Both the position numbers and the translations under genes were made by a program. 64,000 bases of DNA, taken from contig JAGIBP010000014.1 of assembly GCA_017744285.1 (NCBI GenBank), positions 1 to 64,000 of the forward strand, written 5' to 3'. The notes below the pieces were generated by a model. That model was not told the DNA's origin. It saw only the letters and a program-made list of their open reading frames with translations, and did not search any database. The DNA is from Variovorax sp. GTDB lineage: Bacteria; Pseudomonadota; Gammaproteobacteria; Burkholderiales; Burkholderiaceae_C. The number at the start of each line of letters is the position of its first letter. Positions within the stretch are counted from its first letter, which is position 1. Of this stretch, positions 27,782-35,893 are shown in pieces.

Positions 27782-28392
27782 CCGCGGATCAGGGCCAGGT
27801 ACGCGCTGCGCGTGCCGGGACTCACCGCATCGATGAGCTGCCGGTAGGCCGTCTTGTGGCGCGCGAGCATCCGCGCCGAAGCCACCGCCTTCGACTTGCA
27901 GTACCAATGGCAGGTGTGCTGCATCAGGAAGAGCTCGGCCGACAACATGAACGCCTTGGCCTTCGGCGAACGCTGCGCCGCGTTCTGCGCCACGTCGGCA
28001 ATGCCGCGCGCGTGGATCGCGAACGCGCGGCGCAGGTCGAAGGTCGCGGCCGGCAGGAACTGGGCGGCGTACGGGATCGCGAACGGCAAGGTGCTGACGC
28101 GCGCGTCCTTTTCGTCGACACGCGCGAACTCGGCGGCGAAGTGGCTGAACTGCGTCGAGAGCGTGCGCTCGGTGCCGTCGAGCACGGCCCAGATCTGGGC
28201 GCGCCGTTCGGCGTCGTCCTCGCCGAGGCAGCGCAGGTAGCCTTCGGTGAGGGTCTCCATCAGCTTCTCGATCTGGTAGTGGCCGAGATGGCTCCCAAGC
28301 AAGGCGACGCGGCGGCGCTGGTCGGCGGACTTGAGGACGGACGCGCCGACAAGGAGGAGGATGGCCAGGATCAGGAGGTCCATGAAGTGCAT
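27775..28392 (-). CDS. Membrane-anchored hypothetical protein next to creC
   Basis: About 205 residues from MHFMDLLILAILLLVGASVL, one N-terminal membrane helix and a helical cytoplasmic or periplasmic body with no family I know. Features: a Cys pair in MQHTCHWYCKSKAV near residue 168, and many Ala/Arg-rich helices. I prefer the start at 28392 (or 28383) because a start at 28428 would put a perfect 13-base hairpin inside the coding region. Its 3' end overlaps creC by 7 bases. Function unknown. Confidence 0.62.
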   Translation of the reverse strand: MHFMDLLILAILLLVGASVLKSADQRRRVALLGSHLGHYQIEKLMETLTEGYLRCLGEDDAERRAQIWAVLDGTERTLSTQFSHFAAEFARVDEKDARVSTLPFAIPYAAQFLPAATFDLRRAFAIHARGIADVAQNAAQRSPKAKAFMLSAELFLMQHTCHWYCKSKAVASARMLARHKTAYRQLIDAVSPGTRSAYLALIRGQ

Positions 28393-28398
28393 GAAGAA

Positions 28399-28433
28399 AG
28401 GGGATGTGGAGTTTAGAGATCTCCACATCCCCT
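28399..28433 (-). terminator. Perfect 13-bp hairpin, likely terminator of gene 28460-28894
   Basis: Arms AGGGGATGTGGAG (28399-28411) and CTCCACATCCCCT (28421-28433) are exact reverse complements with a 9-base loop. In the leftward direction it lies between the stop at 28460 and the start at 28392, and is followed by TTCTTC, a short U-rich tract. It could instead be a leader hairpin of the next gene. Confidence 0.55.
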
Positions 28434-28459
28434 CTTCGGGATCGGCACTGCGGCGCGGG

Positions 28460-28894
28460 TCAGCACTCGCCCTGGTCGCTCAGGCCGTAGGTGCATTCAA
28501 ACGGGTCGCGCCATGTGTAGCCCGGGTAGAACAAGGTGACCACATCCCCTGTGTCCCAGTACAGCGTGCCGGTGCCTCCGGAACTGATCTTCCAGTGGCC
28601 CCGTGTGTTGTCGCTGAATTCGACGACGCCCTTCGCATGGCACGGCGAATACCTGTCGTGTGCCCCGATCTTGGCTGGGACGGGATAGGCCTTCAGAAAG
28701 AAGCGAGCAACGTCGTTCCGGCTGACCCTGAAGGTCTTGCAGCCTTCACGCAGGTCTTCGTCGTCGCTCTTTCCAACTTCTTGAATCAGGACCCTGGTAA
28801 CGGTCCGCGGCTTCACGCGCGCTTGGGCAGTTGCTGCCGACATCGTGAGTGCGACGCATACGGCGGTCAGAAGCATCGAGGTCTTCATCACCAT
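28460..28894 (-). CDS. Secreted cysteine-containing protein, tandem paralogue B (possible immunity protein)
   Basis: 144 residues. Signal peptide MVMKTSMLLTAVCVALTMSA with AQARV cleavage. Mature part has four cysteines: GCKTF, YSPCHAKG, FECTYGL and the C-terminal GEC. It is clearly homologous to the upstream neighbour 28954-29397: CKTFRVSRNDVARFFLKA aligns with CKKFKPTKSQVLRFFKRA, and DPFECTYGLSDQGEC with DPYACTYGLGDEPEC. No known family is recognised. Base composition is lower in GC than the surroundings. Tandem periplasmic duplicates beside an hcp remnant are typical of type VI immunity arrays, but this is inference. Confidence 0.7.
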   Translation of the reverse strand: MVMKTSMLLTAVCVALTMSAATAQARVKPRTVTRVLIQEVGKSDDEDLREGCKTFRVSRNDVARFFLKAYPVPAKIGAHDRYSPCHAKGVVEFSDNTRGHWKISSGGTGTLYWDTGDVVTLFYPGYTWRDPFECTYGLSDQGEC

Positions 28895-28953
28895 TTGGCG
28901 GTCTTTGCCTCGGTCTTATCTCGGTCTTATAGGACACCTCAAGGTGCGGTCGC

Positions 28954-29397
28954 TTAGCACTCGGGTTCGTCGCCAAGCCCGTAAGTGCATGCATAGGGGT
29001 CATGCCACCCATTTTTCCTATAGAACAGATCAATCACTACGCCATCGCCGAAAGTAACGTACGCCATTCCGCTGGAGAACAGAACCCACTGGCCCGAAGA
29101 TCCGTCGGTGTACCTGATCGTGCCTTCTGCGGCACACGAGGAGTAGCGCTCGTGTAACAGCTTAGATTTGTCCTCCGGCGGTTTAGCACGCTTAAAAAAG
29201 CGCAATACCTGACTCTTGGTCGGCTTGAACTTCTTGCACGCCCGTTCCTCATGTTCGTCATTCAGCGATTCATCATTCAGGCCAGTCGACTTTATTCGAA
29301 CATCGAGAATTTCTCTGGCGTAAAGCAGCCCAGGACCAGCCAAAGTTAGCGTAATTGCTACCCAGACGAAAGGCCGATACTTTTGCGGTTTCACCAT
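28954..29397 (-). CDS. Secreted cysteine-containing protein, tandem paralogue A (possible immunity protein)
   Basis: 147 residues. N-terminal hydrophobic segment FVWVAITLTLAGPGLLYA acts as a signal peptide. The mature protein has the same cysteine layout as the downstream paralogue: ACKKF, YSSCAAEG, YACTYGL and PEC at the C-terminus. Noticeably AT-richer than flanking genes (many Lys and Asn codons), suggesting recent transfer. It is preceded by the hcp stub, 15 bases away from its start side. A tryptophan/aromatic beta core (GQWVLFSSGMAYVTFGDGV) is shared with the paralogue. Function is not known. Confidence 0.7.
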   Translation of the reverse strand: MVKPQKYRPFVWVAITLTLAGPGLLYAREILDVRIKSTGLNDESLNDEHEERACKKFKPTKSQVLRFFKRAKPPEDKSKLLHERYSSCAAEGTIRYTDGSSGQWVLFSSGMAYVTFGDGVVIDLFYRKNGWHDPYACTYGLGDEPEC

Positions 29398-29412
29398 CTC
29401 GCGGTCGCCGCT

Positions 29413-29496
29413 TCAGTCGGGGTTTTTCTGGCAATTTCGGGGTGCCGGTAGCCCGCCCGAAATCCCGGCGAGCTTCAAGAAGATGTCTTGTGCCAT
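29413..29496 (-). pseudogene. Remnant of hcp (type VI secretion tube protein), N-terminus only
   Basis: A 27-codon frame starting MAQDIFLKLAGISGG then LPAPRNCQKNPD and a stop. The first 12 residues match the conserved N-terminus of Hcp proteins (MAQDIFLKxDGI), which form the inner tube of type VI secretion systems. Identity stops after about residue 14, where the rest of Hcp (about 150 residues) is missing. A strong ribosome site GGGAGG lies before the ATG, so the front of an intact gene is preserved. It lies just upstream of the two tandem paralogues. Confidence 0.6.
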
Positions 29497-29650
29497 GCAG
29501 TCCTCCCTGAAAGTGCGTGTGATGGCAGGCAACGGCTGATGCCTGCTTCTCAAACATTACTGCATGAACTGCCCCTGCGGGCTTCCGGATCGGAGTTTCA
29601 GAAGCTTCCTCCGCCAGATCGGATTCGGAGGAGGAGGTCACGCCATGGAA

Positions 29651-32032
29651 CTACCGGAAGAAATCGAGGATGCGACTGCGTTCCTCGGCAGCCGGCGGCG
29701 GGCCCACGGGTGCGCCGGCGAGCGCTTCGGCCGAGGTCGGCGCCTCGTTGTCGACGCCGAGGCTGGCGACGCCATGGCCCGGTCCGAACTCGTCGAAGTA
29801 CCACTCGCCGTCGACGTTCACGAGCCCGCCCGGCGCGCGCGGCTCGCTCACGGGCACGCCCTTGAGCGCCGTCTGCATGAAGCCGACCCAGATCGGCAGG
29901 CTCAGGCTGCCGCCGGTCTCGCCGCGCACGCCGAGCTGGCGGGGCGTGTCGTAGCCGATCCATGCGATGCCGACCATCGAAGGCTGGAAGCCCGCGAACC
30001 AGGTGTCGAAGGAATCGTTGGTGGTGCCGGTCTTGCCGAAGAGGTCATTGCGGCGCAGCGCCTGGCCGGCGCGGCTCGCGGTGCCGCCCTTGACCACGCT
30101 TTGCAGCAGCGAGCCCATCACGAAGGCATTGCGCTCGGGAATGGCGCGGCGGCTCTCGTCGAGCGCGGGCGCCTCGGTCTCGAGCAGGACCTTGTCCTTC
30201 ATGTCGGTGACGCGCGTGACCAGGTAGGGGTTCACGCGATAGCCGCCGTTGGCGAACACCGAGTACGCGGCCGCCATCTGCATCGGCGTCACCGAGCCCG
30301 CGCCGAGCGCCATCGGCAGGTTGGCCGGCTGCTTGTCGCGGTCGAAGCCGAAGCGCGTGACCCAGTCCTGCGCGAAGTCGACGCCGATGGACTGCAGCAC
30401 GCGGATCGTGACCATGTTCTTCGACTGCTGCAGCGCGCGGCGCAGCGTCATCGGGCCTTCGTAGGTGCCGTCGAAGTTCTTCGGCTCCCAGGCCTGCCCG
30501 CCGGGGCCGGCGTCGAAGTGCAGCGGCGCATCGTTGACGATGGTGCTCGGCGCGAAGCCTTTCTCCAGCGCCGCGGAATAAATGAACGGCTTGAAGCTCG
30601 ACCCCGGCTGGCGCCAGGCCTGCGTCACGTGGTTGAACTTGCTGCGTCCGAAGTCGAAGCCGCCGACGAGCGCCTTGATCGCGCCGCTCTTCGGGTCCAT
30701 CGCGATGAACGCGCCTTCGACCTCCGGCACCTGCGTGATCTCCCAGCCGCCCTTGGCGGTCTTCGCCACGCGGATCACCGCGCCGCGGCGGATCCTGATC
30801 GCGGCCGGCGCCTTCGCCGCCAGGCCCGACTGCGCGGGCCGCAGGCCTTCGCCGGTGATCTGCAGCGTCTCGCCGTTGGCGCGCACCGCGGTCACCTGCT
30901 TCGCGCTGGCGTCGAGCACCACGGCGGCGATCAGGTCGCCGTTGTCGGGGTGGTCGGCGAGCGCGTCGTCCACTGCATCGTCGAGTTCCTTCGGGTCGTC
31001 CGGCAGATCCGCGACGGCCTCCGGGCCCCGGTAGGGCTGGCGGCGTTCGTAGTCGAGGATGCCGCGCCGCAGCGACCGGTAGGCCGCCGCCTGGTCGCCG
31101 GCATCGAGCGAGGTGTAGACCTTCAGGCCGCTGGTGTAGATGCTGTCGCCGTACTGCGCATGCATCATCTGCCGCACGGTCTCGGCCACGTACTCGGCAT
31201 GCAGCCGGTCGGGGTCGGCGGCATCGCGCAGGTGCAGTTCCTCCTGCCTGGCCTGCTGCGCCTGCTCGGCCGTGATGAAGCCCGTCTCCTGCATGCGGTC
31301 GATCACGTAGAGCTGCCGCGCGCGCGCGCGGCGCGGATTGGCCACCGGGTTGTTCGTGCCCGGCGCCTTCGGCAGGCCCGCGAGCATCGCGGCCTCGGCG
31401 ATGGTCACCTTCTGCAGCGGCTTGCCGAAGTAGGTCTCGGCGGCAGCCGCGAAGCCATAGGCGCGATTGCCCAGGTAGATCTGGTTCAGGTAGATCTCGA
31501 GGATCTGGTCCTTCGTGAGCTCGCGCTCGAGCTGCATCGACAGCAGGATCTCGTAGGCCTTGCGGCTGAGCGTGCGCTCGGAGCTCAGGTAGACGTTGCG
31601 AGCGACCTGCATCGTGATCGTGGAGGCGCCCTGCTGCCGCCCGCCGCGCAGGCTCGAGAAGGCGGCGCGAACGAAGCCCTTGTAGTCGACGCCGCCGTGA
31701 TCGTAGAAGCGCGCGTCCTCGACGGCGAGCACGGCGTCCTTCATCACTTTCGGGATCTCCGCGAAGGGCGTGAGCGTGCGGCGCTCCTCGCCGAACTCGC
31801 CGATCAGGCTGCCATCTGCCGCGAACACGCGCAGCGGCAGCTTGGGCCGATAGTCGGACAGGTCGGAGACGCTCGGGAGCTTCGGGTAGATCACCGCGAC
31901 GGCGGTGGCCGCGCCGATCATGACGACGAGGGCGCCCGCCGCCACGGCGGCGCCGCCCCAGAGGGCGATGCGGCGCAGCCGGCGCGAGGGCGCCGAGCGG
32001 GCGCGCTCGCTGGAAGGTGTGGGTTTCAACAT
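29651..32032 (-). CDS. mrcA: Penicillin-binding protein 1A (bifunctional transglycosylase/transpeptidase)
   Basis: 793 residues. Membrane anchor at about 20-45. GT51 domain: AVEDARFYDHGGVDYKG, GASTITMQVARN, RKAYEILLSMQLERELTK and EIYLNQIYLGNRAYGFA. An OB-like insertion follows, with a long Asp-rich segment near 330-355. Transpeptidase: QPGSSFKPFIY (SxxK), SKN and KTGTT motifs. It polymerises and crosslinks peptidoglycan at the cytoplasmic membrane. A last motif QLGVRGETGGSLSLPIWVGF is typical. It is transcribed away from the exosortase operon, sharing the 313-base promoter gap. Confidence 0.95.
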   Translation of the reverse strand: MLKPTPSSERARSAPSRRLRRIALWGGAAVAAGALVVMIGAATAVAVIYPKLPSVSDLSDYRPKLPLRVFAADGSLIGEFGEERRTLTPFAEIPKVMKDAVLAVEDARFYDHGGVDYKGFVRAAFSSLRGGRQQGASTITMQVARNVYLSSERTLSRKAYEILLSMQLERELTKDQILEIYLNQIYLGNRAYGFAAAAETYFGKPLQKVTIAEAAMLAGLPKAPGTNNPVANPRRARARQLYVIDRMQETGFITAEQAQQARQEELHLRDAADPDRLHAEYVAETVRQMMHAQYGDSIYTSGLKVYTSLDAGDQAAAYRSLRRGILDYERRQPYRGPEAVADLPDDPKELDDAVDDALADHPDNGDLIAAVVLDASAKQVTAVRANGETLQITGEGLRPAQSGLAAKAPAAIRIRRGAVIRVAKTAKGGWEITQVPEVEGAFIAMDPKSGAIKALVGGFDFGRSKFNHVTQAWRQPGSSFKPFIYSAALEKGFAPSTIVNDAPLHFDAGPGGQAWEPKNFDGTYEGPMTLRRALQQSKNMVTIRVLQSIGVDFAQDWVTRFGFDRDKQPANLPMALGAGSVTPMQMAAAYSVFANGGYRVNPYLVTRVTDMKDKVLLETEAPALDESRRAIPERNAFVMGSLLQSVVKGGTASRAGQALRRNDLFGKTGTTNDSFDTWFAGFQPSMVGIAWIGYDTPRQLGVRGETGGSLSLPIWVGFMQTALKGVPVSEPRAPGGLVNVDGEWYFDEFGPGHGVASLGVDNEAPTSAEALAGAPVGPPPAAEERSRILDFFR

Positions 32033-32086
32033 GTGGATGGGCCTGCGCAGGATGCTCGGAACACTCTTTTACAGAGTCGTACGTTT

Positions 32087-32103
32087 GCTATCAGTCGGAT
32101 AGC
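32087..32103. repeat. Extragenic palindrome GCTATC-N5-GATAGC, copy 2
   Basis: GCTATCAGTCGGATAGC, preceded by TT, in the PBP1a/VIT-VWA gap. Same arms as copy 1 at 18466-18482 but another loop. May serve as a transcript terminator or be a remnant of a dispersed element. Confidence 0.6.
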
Positions 32104-32225
32104 AGCGCCGGCGGGAATAGGAGCAACCCTGCATTTTCTAGTTCCCGGCGCGGATCTCAAAAGGGCTTGCGCCCCAATGCTGATGCGCGCGGCGGAAGCC
32201 GGTGTGAAGTCCCTTGCGCGCGGAC

Positions 32226-32241
32226 TTCACACAGACTTCAC
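32226..32241 (+). promoter_or_regulatory. CreB-type operator (cre-tag)
   Basis: TTCACACAGACTTCAC, exactly TTCAC-N6-TTCAC, the cre-tag/Blr-tag recognised by CreB homologues in Enterobacteria and Aeromonas. It lies about 105 bases before the VIT/VWA gene. A TTCAC in the opposite orientation is at 32204-32208. CreB and CreC are encoded 5 kb to the left. Binding here is inferred. Confidence 0.55.
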
Positions 32242-32345
32242 ACGACGGCGGCGTCTTCAAACAGGCTTCCCACTGGCTTCGCGCTCCCCCTCGACAGTGC
32301 ATGCGTGCGCCGTTGCACGACATCGAGGGACAAGGACACAACGCC

Positions 32346-34418
32346 ATGGAAGCTTCCATACCCCGCTCCGGCCGCTGGCTCTGGCTGGGCACGCTCGGCC
32401 TCGCCAGCGCCTGCTGCGCCCTGCTCATCGCGCGGCCCGTGCACGCGCAGCAGCAGGAGGCGCCGGGCCCGCGCCTCGCGACCGAGAGCCCGTACTTCTT
32501 CGTGAAGAGCGATGATCCGGAGGTCGATCGCCTGCCGCTCAAGGGCACCGAGGTCGACGTGAAGATCTCGGGCGTGATCGCCGACGTGACGGTCACGCAG
32601 ACCTACCGCAACGAAGGACGGCGCCCGATCGAGGCGGGCTACGTCTTTCCCGGATCGACGAAGGCCGCGGTCGGCGGGCTCAACGTGCGGCTGGGCGAGC
32701 GCCTCGTCACCGCGCAGATCCGCGAGAAGCAGCAGGCCCGCATCGAGTACGACAGCGCGAAGAAGGAAGGGAAGACGGCGGCCCTGCTCGAACAGCACCT
32801 GCCCAACGTGTTCCAGATGAACGTCGCGAACATCCTGCCGGGCGACGACGTGAAGGTCGAGCTGCGCTACACCGAGCTCCTGGTGCCGCAGGGCGGCAAC
32901 TACCGCTTCGTCTTTCCGGCGGTGGTCGGCCCGCGCTACAACAGCCCGCAGTCCGCGAACGCGCAGGCCGCCTGGGTCGCGCAGCCCATCCTGCGTGCGG
33001 GCGTCGCGCCGGACACCCGTTTCAAGCTCAAGGTGGCGATCGACACGCCGATGGGCATCAAGGAAGTGCGTTCGCTCACGCACGAGGTCGATGTGCAGCG
33101 CCGGGACGGCGACACGCATGCCGACATCGCGCTCGCGAGCGGCAACGGCCCGGCCGACAACCGCGACTTCGTGATGGACTGGCGGCTTGCCGGCGAGCGC
33201 GTCGAGTCGGGGCTGATGCTCTACGAGGGCCATGGCGAGAACGCCGAGAACTTCTTCCTCGCGATGGTGGAGCCGCCGAAGTCCGTGCCCGCGAACGCGA
33301 TCTCGCCGCGCGACTACATCTTCGTGGTCGACATCTCGGGCTCGATGCATGGATTTCCGCTGGACACGGCCAAGGCCACGCTGGAGCGCCTCATCGGGGG
33401 ATTGCGTCCGAGCGACAGTTTCAACGTGCTGCTGTTCTCGGGCAGCAACCGCATGCTTTCGCCGCACTCGGTGCCCGCGACGCGCGCCAACATCGAGCAG
33501 GCGCTGGCCACGCTGCGCAACTACAACGGCAGCGGCAGCACGGAGCTCATCCCCGCGTTGAAGCGCGCCTATGCCGAACCGAAGGCCGATGACGTGTCGC
33601 GCACCATCGTTGTCGTCACCGACGGCTACGTCACGGTCGAGCGCGAGGCCTTCGAGCTGGTGCGACGCAACCTCTCGAAGGCCAACCTGTTCGCCTTCGG
33701 CATCGGCTCGTCGGTCAACCGGCACCTGATGGAAGGCCTGGCACGCGCCGGCATGGGCGAGCCCTTCGTCATCACCGACCCGGTGCAGGCGCCGGAGCAG
33801 GCGGCGCGCTTCCGCCGCATGATCGAATCGCCGGTGCTCACCAGCGTGAAGGCGCGCTTCGAAGGCCTGGACGTCTACGACGTGGAGCCCGCCGCCCTGC
33901 CCGACGTGCTCGGCGAACGGCCGGTGATCGTGTTCGGCAAATGGCGCGGCGAGCCCCGGGGCCGCCTCGTCATCGAAGGCCGCGGCGCGAACGGCCCGTA
34001 CCGCCAGGTGCTCGAAGTCGACCCGCAGGGGCGCCGGGACGCCGCCGCGCTGCGCAGCCTGTGGGCGCGCCATCGCATCGAGCGCCTCGGCGACCAGGAG
34101 GCGCTGGAAGGCGGCGACGCGTATCGCCAGCGCATCACCGACCTGGGCCTGCGCTACAGCCTGCTCACGCCCTACACCAGCTTCATCGCGGTGGACCAGG
34201 TCGTGCGCCACCCCGCGCCGCAGAACAGCATCGGCGTCGACCAGCCGGTGCCGTTGCCCCAGGGCGTGAGCGAACTCGCGGTCGGCCAGGGCTTCGGCGC
34301 CGAAGTGCCGAGCACGCCCGAGCCGGAAACGCTCGGCGCGATCGCGGTCGTGCTCTCGGTGCTTGCGATGCTGCGCCGCCGTGCGCGTCGCCACGATGCA
34401 CGCCGCTTCACGGCCTGA
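32346..34418 (+). CDS. VIT/VWA domain protein with PEP-CTERM-like sorting tail (exosortase target)
   Basis: 690 residues. Signal peptide ends at HAQQQ (about residue 35). VIT domain about 45-170 (TQTYRNEGRRPIEAGYVFP; EKQQARIEYDSAKKEGKTAA). VWA domain about 320-495 with MIDAS DISGSMHG at 329-336. C-terminus: TPEPET at 657-662 (PEP at 658-660), hydrophobic LGAIAVVLSVLAML, then RRRARRHDARR. That is motif, membrane helix and basic tail, the layout of exosortase substrates. The same VIT/VWA architecture is the target of class GN sortases in marine proteobacteria; here the tail is PEP-CTERM-like instead. The exosortase gene follows 12 bases later. Role probably surface or envelope adhesion. Confidence 0.85.
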   Translation: MEASIPRSGRWLWLGTLGLASACCALLIARPVHAQQQEAPGPRLATESPYFFVKSDDPEVDRLPLKGTEVDVKISGVIADVTVTQTYRNEGRRPIEAGYVFPGSTKAAVGGLNVRLGERLVTAQIREKQQARIEYDSAKKEGKTAALLEQHLPNVFQMNVANILPGDDVKVELRYTELLVPQGGNYRFVFPAVVGPRYNSPQSANAQAAWVAQPILRAGVAPDTRFKLKVAIDTPMGIKEVRSLTHEVDVQRRDGDTHADIALASGNGPADNRDFVMDWRLAGERVESGLMLYEGHGENAENFFLAMVEPPKSVPANAISPRDYIFVVDISGSMHGFPLDTAKATLERLIGGLRPSDSFNVLLFSGSNRMLSPHSVPATRANIEQALATLRNYNGSGSTELIPALKRAYAEPKADDVSRTIVVVTDGYVTVEREAFELVRRNLSKANLFAFGIGSSVNRHLMEGLARAGMGEPFVITDPVQAPEQAARFRRMIESPVLTSVKARFEGLDVYDVEPAALPDVLGERPVIVFGKWRGEPRGRLVIEGRGANGPYRQVLEVDPQGRRDAAALRSLWARHRIERLGDQEALEGGDAYRQRITDLGLRYSLLTPYTSFIAVDQVVRHPAPQNSIGVDQPVPLPQGVSELAVGQGFGAEVPSTPEPETLGAIAVVLSVLAMLRRRARRHDARRFTA

Positions 34419-34430
34419 GGGGTGCGCGCC

Positions 34431-35333
34431 ATGTCTCTTGCCGCATTGGCTCAAACCCACCCGCGCGTGATCGATTGGGGCATTCGCCTGGACCGCGCAC
34501 CGGCCACGGCGTGGCTGGCCTTGCAGGCTGTCGCGCTCGCGCCGCACGCGCTGTGGATGGCGCGCCGCCTGCACGACGGCTCGGACGATCCGCTCGGGCT
34601 CCTGGCCTTGGCCGCACTGGCGGTGCTGGTGTGGCGCGCGAGACGGGAGCTGCGGCCCGCGCCGCGCCTGGGCTGGCTCGCGCTGGCCACCGCCGGCACG
34701 CTGGCTGCCGCGGTGCTGCGCACCGGCGTGGGTCCGCTGCCCGCGCTGCCGCCCCTGGCCGCGGCGCTGGCTGCGGTGCTGGCGCTGGCCTGCGGCCTGC
34801 TCGCCTTCCTGCCGCGGCGCATCGCCGGCCCGCCGGTCGTGCTGCTGGCGATGCTGGCCTTGCCGCTGCTGTCGTCCCTGCAGTTCTATGCGGGCTATCC
34901 GCTGCGCGTGGTCACGGCCGAAGCCAGCCGATGGCTGCTGATGGCTGGCTTCAGCGTGGCACGCGAAGGCAGCAGTCTTCTCGTCGACGGCCAGCTCGTG
35001 ATCGTCGATGCGCCCTGCTCCGGCGTGCAGATGGCGTGGCTCGGCTACTTCACCGCCTGCGTGGCCGGCTTGGGGTCGGGCCTCGAGGGCCGGCGTTTCC
35101 TCGCGCGGCTGCCCGCGGTGGGGCTGCTGGTGCTGGTCGGCAACATCCTGCGCAACAGCGTGCTGGTGGCGCTCGAAGCCGCGGGGCGGGTGCCGCCGCC
35201 CTGGCTGCACGATGCCTTCGGCCTGATGGTGCTCGCGCTGGTCTGCGGCGGCATCGCCTGGGTGATGGCCGGGCGCGCGAATTCCGGATCGATCACTTCC
35301 GTGGGAGGCCGCCATGTCGATACCGCTCTTTGA
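34431..35333 (+). CDS. Exosortase/archaeosortase family transpeptidase
   Basis: 300 residues, about eight hydrophobic segments, inner membrane. Catalytic triad by motif: Cys196 in DAPCSGVQMAW, Arg241 in GNILRNSVLV, His260 in WLHDAFGLMV. Exosortases cleave the PEP-CTERM tail and are thought to transfer the protein to another envelope molecule. The ATG at 34431 follows GAGGGG; a GTG at 34422 is possible. It sits right behind its likely sole substrate and overlaps the EpsI-like gene by 20 bases. I do not assign a numbered subtype (Xrt letter), since this needs a model search. Confidence 0.88.
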   Translation: MSLAALAQTHPRVIDWGIRLDRAPATAWLALQAVALAPHALWMARRLHDGSDDPLGLLALAALAVLVWRARRELRPAPRLGWLALATAGTLAAAVLRTGVGPLPALPPLAAALAAVLALACGLLAFLPRRIAGPPVVLLAMLALPLLSSLQFYAGYPLRVVTAEASRWLLMAGFSVAREGSSLLVDGQLVIVDAPCSGVQMAWLGYFTACVAGLGSGLEGRRFLARLPAVGLLVLVGNILRNSVLVALEAAGRVPPPWLHDAFGLMVLALVCGGIAWVMAGRANSGSITSVGGRHVDTAL

Positions 35334-35886
35334 CCGCTGGTTCGCGAACCGATTCGTCAACCGCATCGCGCACAAGGCGGCGTTCGCCTCGGCGATGCTG
35401 CTGTGCGTGCTGTGGTCGGCGGCGTCCGCCCTTCACGGCGGCGCGGAGCCGGGCAGGGACACGAGCTTCCAGGAATGGCCCGCCGAATGGGAAGGCGCGC
35501 CGCTGCGCCCGCTGGCGCTCAGCGAGGTCGAGCATCGCTTCGCCGACCGCTTCCCGGGCGCGATCGCCCGCATGACCGACGGGCGCCAGATGCTCGTCAT
35601 GCGCCGCGTCGACACGCCCACCCGCATGCTGCATCCGGCCGCGGACTGCTACCGCGCGCTCGGCTACGGCATCGCGCAGGCCCGGCTCGAGCAGGATGTG
35701 CATGCCCGACTGTGGCGCTGCTTCGTCGCCCAACGCCATGGCGGGCAGAAATTGCACGTCTGCGAGCGCATCGTCGATGCCGGGGGCGCCGCTTTCACCG
35801 ACACTTCAGCCTGGTACTGGGCGGCAGCCAGCGGGCGGTCGAACGGCCCCTGGCAAGCTGTGACCCTGGCAAGACCCATCGAGTGA
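35314..35886 (+). CDS. EpsI-like exosortase-associated protein
   Basis: 190 residues. One N-terminal membrane helix (AAFASAMLLCVLWSAASALH) and a periplasmic domain. PTRMLHPAADCYRALGYGI aligns in place with the HSPxxCYPxxGW-type segment of EpsI proteins, usually fused to or next to exosortases. Four other Cys (WRCFV, LHVCERI) are present. Its gene begins within the exosortase gene (20-base overlap) and is 7 bases from the next gene, so the three are co-transcribed. Annotation by context and this one motif; no strong domain match claimed. Confidence 0.7.
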   Translation: MSIPLFDRWFANRFVNRIAHKAAFASAMLLCVLWSAASALHGGAEPGRDTSFQEWPAEWEGAPLRPLALSEVEHRFADRFPGAIARMTDGRQMLVMRRVDTPTRMLHPAADCYRALGYGIAQARLEQDVHARLWRCFVAQRHGGQKLHVCERIVDAGGAAFTDTSAWYWAAASGRSNGPWQAVTLARPIE

Positions 35887-35893
35887 GAGAGAT

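Larger units (their letters stand above)
32033..32345. promoter_or_regulatory. Shared divergent promoter region, PBP1a and exosortase operon (313 bases)
   Basis: No gene fits. It holds an extragenic palindrome (32087-32103), an 11-bp inverted repeat GTGTGAAGTCC/GGACTTCACAC (32202-32212 and 32222-32232), the overlapping direct repeat TTCAC-N6-TTCAC (32226-32241), and AAGGA as ribosome site before ATG 32346. I could not identify -10/-35 boxes with confidence. Confidence 0.6.
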
